Made by a program: the position numbers and the translations under genes. A DNA stretch of 64,000 bases from CAZWCE01 sp964632505. GTDB taxonomy: Bacteria; Planctomycetota; Planctomycetia; Pirellulales; Thermoguttaceae. Numbering within the stretch: position 1 is the first letter of the stretch; the number at the start of each line of letters is the position of its first letter. Location of the stretch: assembly GCA_964632505.1 (NCBI GenBank), contig CAZWCE010000005.1, forward strand, positions 62,001 to 126,000. Direction: 5' to 3'. Of this stretch, positions 9,729 to 18,375 are shown piece after piece. The notes under the pieces are model-generated. The model did not search any database. It saw nothing but the letters and a program-made list of their open reading frames with translations, and was not told where the DNA came from.

Positions 9729-10349
9729 TCACACCTCGCGGACGACGCCGACGACCACTCCCTGGACCTTGGCGTTTTTGACGGTCGTCGCCCGACCACC
9801 CTTTTTGAGCGATTCGAGCTTCACGCGTTTCTTGCCCGACTCCGGCATCCAGCGATGGATCGTCAGAGAGCCGTCGTCGTTTCGGACCATCGCCAACTGT
9901 CCCTTGCCGGCACGGGTCTGCTTTTTGACGACCAGATAATCGCCGGGGACGATATTCGCGCCTTCCAGATCATTGCTCTCGACCTCGAGGACGGAGTAGG
10001 CGCCGCCGTCGGCGGAGAACATGTCGGAGAAATCGACGTATTCATCGTAGTCGGCATCGGCGGGGACTTCCTCGATTCGGCCGCCCGCCACCTTTCCCGA
10101 CACGGGGAGTCCCTTGGGGGGGACCGCCAGGTCGGTCAGTTGAATCGCCCGGGAGCGATTCGCTTCGCGCTGGATCATGCCTTTCTTGACCAGCGCCTTG
10201 AGGTGGCACGCGACCCCATTGGGGGAGCGAATGGCGAACTGGTCGCCGATTTCGCGCACCGTCGGGCCGTAGCCTCGGCTCTCGATTTTGTCGCGGATGA
10301 AGTGAAGGATTTTTTCCTGACGATCGGTCAATTGAATATCTTGGTTCAT
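9729..10349 (-). CDS. lexA: LexA-like repressor lacking the Ser-Lys dyad
   Basis: 206 residues, normal LexA length, from the ATG at 10349 (MNQDIQLTDRQ). The N-terminal winged helix is clearly LexA: GYGPTVREIGDQF, then IRSPNGVACHLKALVKKG at residues 40-57. The C-terminal half keeps the LexA/S24 fold pattern (ANIVPGDYLVVKK, VQGVVVGVVREV). Aligned by eye to E. coli LexA, however, the cleavage site Ala-Gly becomes Gly-Gly (KVAGGR, residues 87-91), the nucleophilic Ser119 position is D127 (ESNDLEG), and the Lys156 position is H165 (TIHRW). S125 is two residues off the expected place. Self-cleavage is therefore doubtful. DNA binding is probably intact, so it may be a repressor with a different trigger. 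It stands alone on the minus strand. Confidence 0.85.
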   Translation of the reverse strand: MNQDIQLTDRQEKILHFIRDKIESRGYGPTVREIGDQFAIRSPNGVACHLKALVKKGMIQREANRSRAIQLTDLAVPPKGLPVSGKVAGGRIEEVPADADYDEYVDFSDMFSADGGAYSVLEVESNDLEGANIVPGDYLVVKKQTRAGKGQLAMVRNDDGSLTIHRWMPESGKKRVKLESLKKGGRATTVKNAKVQGVVVGVVREV

Positions 10350-10954
10350 ATTACTTTCTCTCAAGGAAAAAGGGTTGGTGCCCCGAAAGGCGGGAATCAC
10401 GGCATTTCGAAAAGATGGGGTCTCGACCATCCATGCTGGAAATCCGGTTTCCGGCAGGGGAGGGATTGAGGATCATGGAAACAAACGATCGAATTCCCGG
10501 TTCGTCACTCGGAGGAGTGCATTCAGGAAAATAGAAGCACGGTCATCCATAGGTGCGGGCATCTTGGAGGCAATCGACAAGAATAAGACTGCGACAAAGG
10601 ATGTGAAGCGAAGGTGGGAATCGTCGTGGGTGATCAGCCGAGTTGTCAAACGTCAAGAGGAGTAATGAATCGAGGACGATCACTTTAAAGGCATTCTAGT
10701 ATAGATGGTTGATTTGTACACCCCTTTTCGATCGCTTTTTCATTTTTTATGGATTTCCAAGGTATGCAACGAAGTCGGCGAAGGCTGTCGTCGTTGGGAG
10801 AGAGCGAATCGCAAAAGGCGTAATAACGGTTCGGGAAACCGTGTTATTTTTGTACGCAAGTGTGATCATACGGTTCTCTTATCGATCATGTCCCGATCAT
10901 TAGCACTGAACAAGGACGCCGCCCGGACAACTTGTCGGGAACACTCGGCCGTTT
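10350..10954. other. 605-base gap upstream of the lexA-like gene
   Basis: No recognisable gene. It contains an imperfect inverted repeat, AATAACGGTT at 10822-10831 against AACCGTGTTATT at 10837-10848 (two-base bulge), followed on the plus strand by a short T-run. The rest is AT-rich and should carry the promoter of the lexA-like gene and the 3' end of the glycosylase gene. I found no E. coli-type (CTGT-N8-ACAG) or Bacillus-type LexA box. Confidence 0.4.
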
Positions 10955-11599
10955 CTACTTCGGCAGCCATTCCTTCAGGGGGCAGGCATCGCAACGTGGT
11001 TTGCTGCGTTTGCAATAGTCCTTTCCCAAACGAACCATCAGAGCGTGAAATTCATTATAGAGTTGCCGGTCCTCCGGGAGTGTTGCGAGGAATCTTTTCT
11101 GAACGGCGTGATAGTCGTCGTTCGGGGCGATCCAGCCGTGTCGCAAGGCGATCCGACACGTGTACGCGTCGACCACGAATACCGGGAGATTTCCGGCGTA
11201 AAGAAGAATGGAGTCGGCCGTTTCCGGACCGATGCCGTGGACCGCCAGGAGTTCGTTTCGCAACGCCTCGACGGGACGCCGGAAGAGTGTTTCGAGGTCG
11301 CCGTTGCAGCTTTCCCGGAGGTATTCCAGTACATGCCGCAGACGTTTCGCCTTGATGCGGAAATAGCCGACCGGACGGAGCCGGGCTTCCAACTCCTCGG
11401 TGGGAAGCGACTCGAGTTTTTCGATCGAAAGCAGATGCTCCTTCTTCAACGCTTCGATGACACCCGAGACGTTGCGCCATGATGTATTTTGTACCAGAAC
11501 CGCCCCGATGATCACCTCCAGCGGTGTTTCGCCGGGCCACCAGGACTGCGGGCCGAACGTCGTGTATAGCTTTTTATACACTGCATGGAAAGGAGCCAT
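10955..11599 (-). CDS. EndoIII-family (HhH-GPD) DNA glycosylase-like protein
   Basis: 214 residues from the ATG at 11599, chosen over a much longer frame because the family begins here (YKKLYTTFGPQSWWPGETP). Helix-hairpin-helix residues are HGIGPETADS (121-130) and the catalytic Asp is D144 in VVDAYTCRI. The position of the EndoIII lyase lysine is occupied by Glu126, so a monofunctional glycosylase is expected. The C-terminal cluster region has only C196, C203 and C206 (C-x6-C-x2-C); the usual fourth Cys is absent because the protein ends in PLKEWLPK. The features fit the EndoIII-related group (COG2231/MagIII-like). Its role would be base excision repair, probably of alkylated bases, in the cytoplasm. 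Confidence 0.85.
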   Translation of the reverse strand: MAPFHAVYKKLYTTFGPQSWWPGETPLEVIIGAVLVQNTSWRNVSGVIEALKKEHLLSIEKLESLPTEELEARLRPVGYFRIKAKRLRHVLEYLRESCNGDLETLFRRPVEALRNELLAVHGIGPETADSILLYAGNLPVFVVDAYTCRIALRHGWIAPNDDYHAVQKRFLATLPEDRQLYNEFHALMVRLGKDYCKRSKPRCDACPLKEWLPK

Positions 11600-11712
11600 G
11601 GTGGACACCTGTGTTACAAAACATATCCGAAAGGCGATTTTCGGAAGAGGGCGCGCGCCGGTTCCGGCACAATCTCTAGCGCATCCGAGATCGGCATGCC
11701 GGAGAATTGCCG

Positions 11713-12522
11713 CTAGCCTGTGGTGGGGGACAGGGGCTTGAGGAATTTCAGCAGCGCTCGGTTCAGCTCGATCGGCGATTCGAGCGGAGTGAGATGGGCG
11801 GCCATGGGGATCAATTCGAACGTGCTGGTGGGGATTCTTTCGGCAAGTTGACGCATCTCCTCGGGTGGGGTGATCGCGTCGTCTTCTCCGCAAACGATCA
11901 GTGTGGGGCATTCGATCGTCGCGAGAAGCTCGGTGGTGTCTTGCCGGGAAGCCATCCCACGAGAGGCGGCCGCCACGCCGTGGGGATCTTGTTCGAGCAT
12001 CATATCGCGCGTTGCAGTGACCATCTCCGTGTGGTTTTGCAGGGAATCCTCGCGGAGGAGGTTCGGGAGCATGTTCTCGACCATCTCCCGGGAGCCTTCC
12101 GACGGCAGTTTTGCCGCCAGCGATCTCCGGCTTTCCGCCTTCTCGGGGGGGTCGGCTCCGGTGCGGGTATCGCAAAGGATCAATGCGGCGAGACGATCGG
12201 AATACTGCCTCAAGAACTCCATGGCGACATAACCTCCCATTGAAAGACCACACAGGGCGATCGGCTGATCGATCTGCATTGCCGCCAGCAGGGAGTGGAT
12301 GTCGTCGGCCATCTGGTGCATCGTCACCTCACCTTGGGTGACGTCGCTCTTGCCGAACCCCCTCAAATCGGGGGTGATCAGGTGGAAGTCGTCGCCGAGA
12401 ATGTCGATGCTGTGACGCCACATACGGTGATCCAGCGGAAACGCGTGCAGGAAGAGCACTGGAAGTCCGGTGCCGTGCTCCTCGACCGCCAGTTGAATTC
12501 CGTTGACCGAGTAATGTTTCAT
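11713..12522 (-). CDS. Alpha/beta-fold hydrolase
   Basis: 269 residues, full length for the family. The oxyanion region is LFLHAFPLDHRMW, the nucleophile elbow is GLSMGG with Ser94, the acid is probably D215 (CGEDDAITP), and the base is H243 (AAHLTPLESP). The overall pattern resembles enol-lactone hydrolases and carboxylesterases (3-oxoadipate enol-lactonase type), but the substrate cannot be read from sequence. It lies 113 bases upstream of the glycosylase gene on the same strand and divergent from the transglutaminase-like gene. Confidence 0.9.
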   Translation of the reverse strand: MKHYSVNGIQLAVEEHGTGLPVLFLHAFPLDHRMWRHSIDILGDDFHLITPDLRGFGKSDVTQGEVTMHQMADDIHSLLAAMQIDQPIALCGLSMGGYVAMEFLRQYSDRLAALILCDTRTGADPPEKAESRRSLAAKLPSEGSREMVENMLPNLLREDSLQNHTEMVTATRDMMLEQDPHGVAAASRGMASRQDTTELLATIECPTLIVCGEDDAITPPEEMRQLAERIPTSTFELIPMAAHLTPLESPIELNRALLKFLKPLSPTTG

Positions 12523-12783
12523 GATGATCCGTAAATCCTTGTCTTTGAAATGCTTGCGTTTTCCAAACTCTTGCGGCTTATGGGCGAAGGGGAAGCCCCG
12601 CTCCGTTCATCACTTCCGTTATACTTCATTTTTTCCGATTCGAAAAGATCCCCGAAATCGCCTTCGGACAGCCGCTTTCTTTCCCAACGGTGGGTCTCTG
12701 GAAGTACAATAATAGAAGAGACGCCGCGGCGAATGGGGCCGTGGAGCGAAGTGATACGTAGACGCCTGAGACGGGAGATTTCC

Positions 12784-13797
12784 ATGCCCTGCACGATACG
12801 AGCGATTTTCTTGATGATGATCCTGGGGACGTTCTGCGGTTTCGTTCCGCAGGCGGCGGCGCAATTCGATTTCGGCGGCGGTGGAGGTTCGGGGGGCGAA
12901 GACTCGGAACCGGTCGAGCCCGGTCCGCGGCTGGGCAATTCGCTCACCCAGCGGTGGAAGGCGGGCATGGTGATCGCCGGCGGCCGCGGCATGAGCCGGA
13001 ACGTCATCGGCACGGCGCCCGTCCCGATCAACTGGCCCGAGCAGGAGGTGAAGGTGCTCGAGGAGAACATCACCCCGCCCGCCCGAGTCGCCTATCGCGT
13101 CCTCGACGGCGGCGTGAGGCAGATGGTCGTGAAGATCCCCGCGCTCCGTCCCGGCATGAAGGCCGAAGCGACCGTCACCCTCGAGGTGACGCGGTATGTC
13201 CAACTTCCACCGGAAAATACCGAGAATTACGAGATCGTCTCCTCGCGCGACCTGCCGCGGCAGGTTCGCAAGCATCTCGCCCCCAGCCCATACATCGAGA
13301 GCAATCACCGCACTTTCCGGAAGCTGTTTTCGGAGATCACCGAGGGGAAGGAGACCGATTGGGAGAAGATCGAGGCGATCTACCAGTACGTCCGGGAGAA
13401 CGTCCAGTACAAGGAGGAGCTCAAGCGACAGCCGATCAAGGGGGCGATGGAGGCACACCGCGACGGCGACGGCGACTGTGAAGACATGACCGCGCTGTTC
13501 ATCGCGATTTGTCGTGCGGGCGACGTCCCGGCCCGGACCGTCTGGGTGCCCGAGCACTGCTATGCCGAGTTCTATCTCCAGAGCACCGAAAACGGCAAAG
13601 GCTACTGGTTTCCCTGCCAAGTGGCCGGCTCGTACGCCTTCGGCGGCATGCCCGACTTGCGTCTGATTCTGCAAAAAGGCGACAACTTTCGGGTGCCGGA
13701 GTATCCGTCCGAGCGCCGGCGTTATGTTCCGGAGGATCTGAGCGGCGTCGGCGCCCGACCCCGTCCCGACTTCATCCGCGAACTGCTTTCGGAGTAG
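12784..13797 (+). CDS. Secreted transglutaminase-like protein
   Basis: 337 residues from the ATG at 12784, preceded by GGGAG and starting a signal peptide (IFLMMILGTFCGFVPQAAA). A Gly/Glu/Pro-rich linker follows, then a beta-sandwich-like region. The transglutaminase core starts near residue 190 (WEKIEAIYQYVRENVQY), with catalytic C232 in GDGDCEDMTALF and H258 in VPEHCYAEFY. Bacterial homologues of this core are usually cysteine proteases or amidases of the cell envelope rather than cross-linkers. It is a stand-alone gene, divergent from the hydrolase. Confidence 0.85.
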   Translation: MPCTIRAIFLMMILGTFCGFVPQAAAQFDFGGGGGSGGEDSEPVEPGPRLGNSLTQRWKAGMVIAGGRGMSRNVIGTAPVPINWPEQEVKVLEENITPPARVAYRVLDGGVRQMVVKIPALRPGMKAEATVTLEVTRYVQLPPENTENYEIVSSRDLPRQVRKHLAPSPYIESNHRTFRKLFSEITEGKETDWEKIEAIYQYVRENVQYKEELKRQPIKGAMEAHRDGDGDCEDMTALFIAICRAGDVPARTVWVPEHCYAEFYLQSTENGKGYWFPCQVAGSYAFGGMPDLRLILQKGDNFRVPEYPSERRRYVPEDLSGVGARPRPDFIRELLSE

Positions 13798-13939
13798 GAA
13801 CTGCGCGAGTTGCACTCCGCGGATCGCTTGAAAAGGGAATCCCTTCCGTGGTAGACTGCCGTTTTCTCGTGATCGCGGGAGGACCGGTGGGGCCCTTTCG
13901 CGTGAGATTTCCCGCGGTCGGCTGTCGGTAGGAGCCACG

Positions 13940-14818
13940 ATGTTCACCCCGGATCAATACGCGCTGCTTGATTTCGGTGCCGGACGACGCCTGGAACGTT
14001 TCGGAGCCCATCTGCTCGACCGTTTGGCCCCGGCGGTTCAGGGGCAGCCGCGGCGACGTCCCGGCAACTGGAGTGATGCCGATTTCCGCTTCGAACTCGA
14101 TCCCGATCAGCAGAAACGGGGCAATTGGCGCACCCCGACGGGACGGATCGCCGATGTCCCGGAGACCTGGACGATCGAACATCCTCCCTTCCGCATGGAA
14201 CTGAAGCGGACGCCGTTCGGGCATGTCGGCCTCTTTCCGGAGCAGGCCGAGAATTGGGATCGCCTCGGACTCTGGTGTTCGCAATGCGAGAAGCCGATTC
14301 GCGTGCTCAATCTTTTCGCCTACACCGGGGCGAGTACCTTGGCGGCCGCCGCGGCCGGCGCCGAAGTCACGCACGTCGACGCGGCGAAGAACGTTGTCGC
14401 CTGGGCCCGCGGCAATGCGGTGCTCTCGGGGCTCGCGGAGCATCCGATCCGGTGGATCGCCGAGGACGCCCGGAAGTTCGTTCGCAGGGAGACTCGCCGA
14501 AAACGCCGGTACGAAGGGGTGATTCTCGATCCGCCCAGCTACGGTCACGGAGCCAAGGGAGAGGTCTGGCGGTTGGGAAAACACCTGCCGGGGCTGCTTC
14601 GAGACTGCTTCCGCCTGATGGGATCCGACCGGACTTTTCTGATGCTCACCTGCCACACCCCGGGCTACGAGGACCAGCGGCTCTCGCGGTTGGTCCGAGA
14701 GGCGGAAGTGGAAACCACCGGGGCGACCACCGGAACCCTGGCGGCGTTACCCCTGAAGCTGCACGACGTCGAAGGCCGCCCGTTTCCCAGTGGGCATTGC
14801 CTCCTGTGGCATGCGTGA
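13940..14818 (+). CDS. Class I SAM-dependent methyltransferase (RlmI-like)
   Basis: 292 residues. The SAM-binding motif I is LNLFAYTGASTLAAAAAGA with the acidic end of strand 2 in HVDAAKN, and the catalytic motif IV is ILDPPSYG, typical of rRNA large-subunit cytosine methyltransferases of the RlmI/RlmK type. The N-terminal PUA domain of RlmI is missing and is replaced by about 110 residues (DFRFELDPDQQKRGNW). The target is most likely rRNA, but this is inferred. It converges on the TrkA gene with 27 bases between stops. Confidence 0.85.
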   Translation: MFTPDQYALLDFGAGRRLERFGAHLLDRLAPAVQGQPRRRPGNWSDADFRFELDPDQQKRGNWRTPTGRIADVPETWTIEHPPFRMELKRTPFGHVGLFPEQAENWDRLGLWCSQCEKPIRVLNLFAYTGASTLAAAAAGAEVTHVDAAKNVVAWARGNAVLSGLAEHPIRWIAEDARKFVRRETRRKRRYEGVILDPPSYGHGAKGEVWRLGKHLPGLLRDCFRLMGSDRTFLMLTCHTPGYEDQRLSRLVREAEVETTGATTGTLAALPLKLHDVEGRPFPSGHCLLWHA

Positions 14819-14845
14819 ACGACGTTTGCCGGCGCCGATGCTATT

Positions 14846-16204
14846 TCATGCGACGACATCTTCGGCGCGATCGAACGCCTGGATCAGTTCCGCCACGGCC
14901 GAACCGTGGACCAGTGAAATGACCGTATCATAGGCTCGGATCTGAAAATTCGCGCTGGGCACCTGCACATAGTTGTCGCGAATGACCGCCGCGATGAGGC
15001 AGTGGTCGGGCAGTTCGACATCTTTCAGCGGGGCCTGGGTGATCGGAGAGCCTTCGAACACCTCCAATTCCAAGACCTCGATGCCGCCGCCGAGCAGATG
15101 CGTGTTGCGGAAGACGATCGGCCCGGTGTTCAAGAGACCGAGGACCTGCCGGGCGACCACTTCGCGGGGGCTGACCGCTTCGTCGATGCCCAACTTGCCC
15201 ACGACGTTGGCGTAGTCGGGGCGGTTGATGATCGCCATGAGTTTTTCGGTGCCGAGCACCTGCGCCTCGACACAGGCCATGATGTTGTTCTCGTCGTCGC
15301 CGGTGCAGGCGATGAAGACGTCCGCCTCCCCGATGCGTTCTTCCTCCAGGTCGAGTCGGCGGCAGGCATCGGCGTGGACGACCGTCGAACGCTGCAAATG
15401 CGCGGCCAGAAAATCACAGCGGTGCCGTTCCGATTCCATGACCGTCACCTTGTAACTGCGGTTCTCCAGCACCAGCGCCAGGTGATAGCCCGTCTCGCCG
15501 CCGCCGGCGATCACCACGCTCTGCTTCCGCGCCGATTGGGTATGAAAGAGCTTTTTCACGTCTTCGACATCGTCGCGCGTGCCGACCAGCGTGATGCGGT
15601 CGCCGGGAATGACCCGGTCGTCGGCCACGGCGATCGTGATGTTGCCTTCGCGATTGATCGAGCCGATGCGGACTTCCGGCGGCAACTTCAGCTCGGAAAG
15701 CGGTTTTCCGGTCGCCGACGATTCCCGAGTGATCAGCACGCTCTGAATTTCGAGCTCCCCGCGGGCGAAATTCTCGATCATCATCGCGCCGGTCTCGCGG
15801 ATGCGGGTCGCCAGCTCCATCGCCGAGAGGTGCTCGATGCTCAGCAGTCGGTCGATATGGAAATGGTCCTGATAATCGAAGGTGCTCAGATCGCGAAAGA
15901 TGGGGGCATAGACCCGGGAGGCGACGCGTTTGACGCCCATCGCCTTGGCCATGCTCGCGGCGACCATGTTGCACTCGTCATTGCCGGTGACCGCCAGGCA
16001 GAGATCGGCCGAGAGCACGCCCGCCTGGAAAAGCACACTCGACTGCGAGGCGGAGCCGATGACCACGCCCACGTCGAGTTGGGAATCGACCTCTTCGATC
16101 ACTTCCGGATCCCGGTCGACCATCGTCACGGTATGTCGATGCTGGCAAAGCAGCTCCGCGATCGACGAACCGACGGTTCCCGCACCTAGAATGACAACTT
16201 GCAT
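14846..16204 (-). CDS. trkA: TrkA: potassium-channel regulatory protein with two RCK units
   Basis: 452 residues, the normal length of TrkA. It has two tandem Rossmann NAD-binding domains, the first beginning VVILGAGTVGSSIAELL with VDRDPEV, the second VVIAGGGETGYHLALVLE with MESERHR. Each is followed by a TrkA_C-type domain (LPPEVRIGSINREGN, and LPDHCLIAAVIRDN). TrkA binds NAD(H) and gates the membrane K+ transporter TrkH/TrkG; no transporter gene is adjacent. The family assignment is firm. Confidence 0.93.
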   Translation of the reverse strand: MQVVILGAGTVGSSIAELLCQHRHTVTMVDRDPEVIEEVDSQLDVGVVIGSASQSSVLFQAGVLSADLCLAVTGNDECNMVAASMAKAMGVKRVASRVYAPIFRDLSTFDYQDHFHIDRLLSIEHLSAMELATRIRETGAMMIENFARGELEIQSVLITRESSATGKPLSELKLPPEVRIGSINREGNITIAVADDRVIPGDRITLVGTRDDVEDVKKLFHTQSARKQSVVIAGGGETGYHLALVLENRSYKVTVMESERHRCDFLAAHLQRSTVVHADACRRLDLEEERIGEADVFIACTGDDENNIMACVEAQVLGTEKLMAIINRPDYANVVGKLGIDEAVSPREVVARQVLGLLNTGPIVFRNTHLLGGGIEVLELEVFEGSPITQAPLKDVELPDHCLIAAVIRDNYVQVPSANFQIRAYDTVISLVHGSAVAELIQAFDRAEDVVA

Positions 16205-16340
16205 GGAAGCCCTCTCTTCTGACTCGTCGGAGGAAATAGGGAGGAATAAAAAAAATAGCTCGACCGGTTTTCAGAACAGTTTGTCGATTTGCGAGAAAAA
16301 AAGGGAGATCCATTTCTCCATGACTTCACCGTGTGTTCAT

Positions 16341-16529
16341 TCAAGAGAGGAGTTTCAGCAGGAGCATCACGACGATCATGAAGCCGGAGATCCAGACGAC
16401 GACGTGCACCGCGTGGCGGCCGATCACGCGAAGATTTTCGTGCCGCGTGGCGGCGTAAACGATGCTGAATGCGAGGATCAGTGGAATCGCGTACCAGAAT
16501 AAATGGATTTCGCCGTTGGCAAACAGCAT
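16341..16529 (-). CDS. Small two-helix membrane protein
   Basis: 62 residues from the ATG at 16529; an upstream in-frame ATG exists but would add a non-homologous-looking Pro-rich leader. Two hydrophobic segments (FWYAIPLILAFSIVYAA and VVVWISGFMIVVMLLLKLL) flank a short basic loop ATRHENLRVIGRH. It lies 116 bases downstream of the TM2-like membrane protein gene on the same strand and may be co-transcribed with it. No function is recognised. Confidence 0.65.
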   Translation of the reverse strand: MLFANGEIHLFWYAIPLILAFSIVYAATRHENLRVIGRHAVHVVVWISGFMIVVMLLLKLLS

Positions 16530-16645
16530 GGCTGGACTTTCTTCTAAAGGAGGTGGTGACTGGACAGGCTCGAAGGCATGGGCGCTTTGTGAATGAAATA
16601 GGAGTTTTTCAAGGAGAGCGGGAAGCGGAGGATCCCTCCAACGGC

Positions 16646-17269
16646 TCACGAAGGGGAGGCGGAATCGTCTTTCTCGTCTTTTTCTTTTCCATCTCCTTGT
16701 TTCTCGTCTTCTTCGGAGTCCTTCTCTTCCTTTTCATCTTCGCGGAGCCAGACCGGGCCGTCGATCGCGTCGAAGATCGCCAGCACGTTCATCAAGCCTG
16801 CAATGACCGTGAAGATGGTTCCCAGTTCGAAATACCGATGCATCTTTCCGACGAGCATGTCGAGGGTCGGTTGATCGCTCCATTCTTGGTATTCGGCCCG
16901 CGGGGGGGCGAACGCGCTGTTCCAGAAGGGAGGACGCTCCTCGGTTCCCCGGTTCGCCTGGATCAGTGCCGGAAGCGTCGCGATGCCGAGCCCGGCTTGG
17001 GCGAAGAAATACAACCGCTTGTCGCCCGTTTTCCAGGAATAGTACACCACACGGGCAGGGCCGTATTCCTTGTCGCTTCCTAGGTAGCAACCGTAGAGAA
17101 ACGTCCCCATGATGCAAACAAAGTACAGCAGGGCCTTCCCGTAACGCTGTTGATATAAATGTCCCAGACCGGGAAACAACCAGGCGAGAAAGCCCGCCAA
17201 AGCGGGATTCTTCAGCTCGAGCTGCTCTTGAAATTCCTGGGAGCGGGGGGGAGCGTTTGTCTCGGACAT
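16646..17269 (-). CDS. TM2-like multi-pass membrane protein with acidic tail
   Basis: 207 residues. The start at 17269 is preceded by AGGAAGGT and skips a long non-coding-looking extension. The sequence PALAGFLAWLFPGLGHLYQQ followed by RYGKALLYFVC is the TM2-domain pattern (hydrophobic helix, G-x-G-H turn, second helix). Two further hydrophobic segments follow (FAQAGLGIATLPALI and LGTIFTVIAGLMNVLAIFDAI). The tail is extremely acidic and lysine-rich (repeats of EDEKEEKDSEEDEK type). Similar proteins occur in planctomycetes as conserved unknowns (possibly DUF6677). The role is unknown. Confidence 0.75.
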   Translation of the reverse strand: MSETNAPPRSQEFQEQLELKNPALAGFLAWLFPGLGHLYQQRYGKALLYFVCIMGTFLYGCYLGSDKEYGPARVVYYSWKTGDKRLYFFAQAGLGIATLPALIQANRGTEERPPFWNSAFAPPRAEYQEWSDQPTLDMLVGKMHRYFELGTIFTVIAGLMNVLAIFDAIDGPVWLREDEKEEKDSEEDEKQGDGKEKDEKDDSASPS

Positions 17270-17919
17270 GGGTTGATGGACCTTCCTGATCGAGTGCCGA
17301 AAGTGATTCGCATTGCCGGTGGGGGACCCACGGGAAATCGCCACTGCCACGACGCCACCTCGGCGAAGCGATGGTGGAGGGATCGAGGGTGTTCGGAAGT
17401 CCCGACCGCGGGGTTCCGGGGTGGCGGTGTTGCCATAAGAAAGTATTTTATCTTTTTCCCCCCAACTTGTCATGGCCGAATGCCGGCGGGAAGAGGATTT
17501 GTGTGGGGAATCATGACGAGGACGGGTCTTATGGGGGGGAGGGCAAGCCGTTGTCGCAAAAAAGGGCCGCAACCCCCGGAGAAACTTGGTTCGGCCGGAA
17601 CGGGACCGCAAGTCCGGTTGATTCCTGAAACCTTTGTCTCACAAGGGGTTACGAAGTTTTATTCGTTCGTCGTTCTGAAGAAGAATCTTTAAGGAACGTC
17701 CGCCAAAGGGATCTGCGGAAAGAAAAAACCTTTTTTTTGAAGTCTTTTTTTTGCCTCATCCCAAAACATGAGGTAATTTTACAACACAGTCTTCTTTCTG
17801 AAACATTCTGCGCCGGCCGCTTTCCGGTCGGTGAACGAGTCATGCCGGCCGTGTCGAAGAGAGGCACGAAGAAAACGCGTTGAAGCATTCCGCATCCTAT
17901 TAGGAAAAGGGAGTTTGAG
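17270..17919. other. 650-base divergent intergenic region with hairpin-forming segment
   Basis: No credible gene on either strand. The part from about 17563 to 17665 contains consecutive small inverted repeats: GGG-CCGCAA-CCC, GGAC-CGCAA-GTCC, and CCTTTGT-CTC-ACAAGGG. Further right are long T and A homopolymers and a hairpin CCTCAT(17754-17759)/ATGAGG(17768-17773). Promoters of both flanking genes must lie here; none is obvious. Confidence 0.4.
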
Positions 17920-18375
17920 ATGATCCGTCGAGAATGGTTGTTGATGATGTTGGTTTCGGGAATCTGCCTCGCCCTGGTCTCCGCCGCTGAGGCCGAAGAG
18001 ATCAGTGCCGGATCGGAGCCCCCGCCGGCGTTGTTCCCTGAAGGTCACGGCATGGAACCCTCAATGGGGATACCGCCGTACGGCGGTCCGATGATGCCGT
18101 CCTATTATCCGCCATCGTATTCGCCGTATGTGCCGGTGGTGCAGTACCGTCCTTATGTGACTTACTATCCAAATCCTTATTATCAAACGTCTTATGGCAT
18201 GCCGCCGATGGCCCCGCCGATGCCGCCCGCGCCGCAGCAGGGAGCCGGCCCCCCCGTGCCGGTCATGCCGACGAAGCTGCCGCCGATGCTCTACTCGAAC
18301 GGGACGATCATCAAGCCGAAAGTCTATGTCCCCGGTTTTCCGATCCGCAACGTCTTCCAGGCGATGACGCCGTAA
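17920..18375 (+). CDS. Small secreted Pro/Tyr/Met-rich protein
   Basis: 151 residues, preceded by GGGAG. It has a clear signal peptide (MIRREWLLMMLVSGICLALVSA). The mature part is dominated by Pro, Tyr, Met and Gly in loose repeats (YPPSYSPYVPVV, YYPNPYYQTSYGMPPM, PPMPPAPQQGAGPPVP) and ends in a more ordered stretch PKVYVPGFPIRNVFQAMTP. No family is recognised. The composition suggests a surface or envelope structural protein. It stands alone between two long intergenic stretches. Confidence 0.75.
   Translation: MIRREWLLMMLVSGICLALVSAAEAEEISAGSEPPPALFPEGHGMEPSMGIPPYGGPMMPSYYPPSYSPYVPVVQYRPYVTYYPNPYYQTSYGMPPMAPPMPPAPQQGAGPPVPVMPTKLPPMLYSNGTIIKPKVYVPGFPIRNVFQAMTP

Noticed and set aside
10822..10848. 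Inverted repeat considered as a LexA operator
   Set aside because: It is about 470 bases from the lexA-like start, matches no known LexA box, and has a bulge; a partial transcription terminator is equally possible.
16546..16556. Strong AAAGGAGGTGG on the plus strand
   Set aside because: The next plus-strand ATG leads to a four-codon frame; the sequence is the complement of the region upstream of a minus-strand gene.
17563..17640. Similarity to the cyclic-di-GMP-I riboswitch core (GGGACGCAAAGCC)
   Set aside because: Only the short GGGAC-GCAA string is similar; the tetraloop-receptor and second stem are not found.
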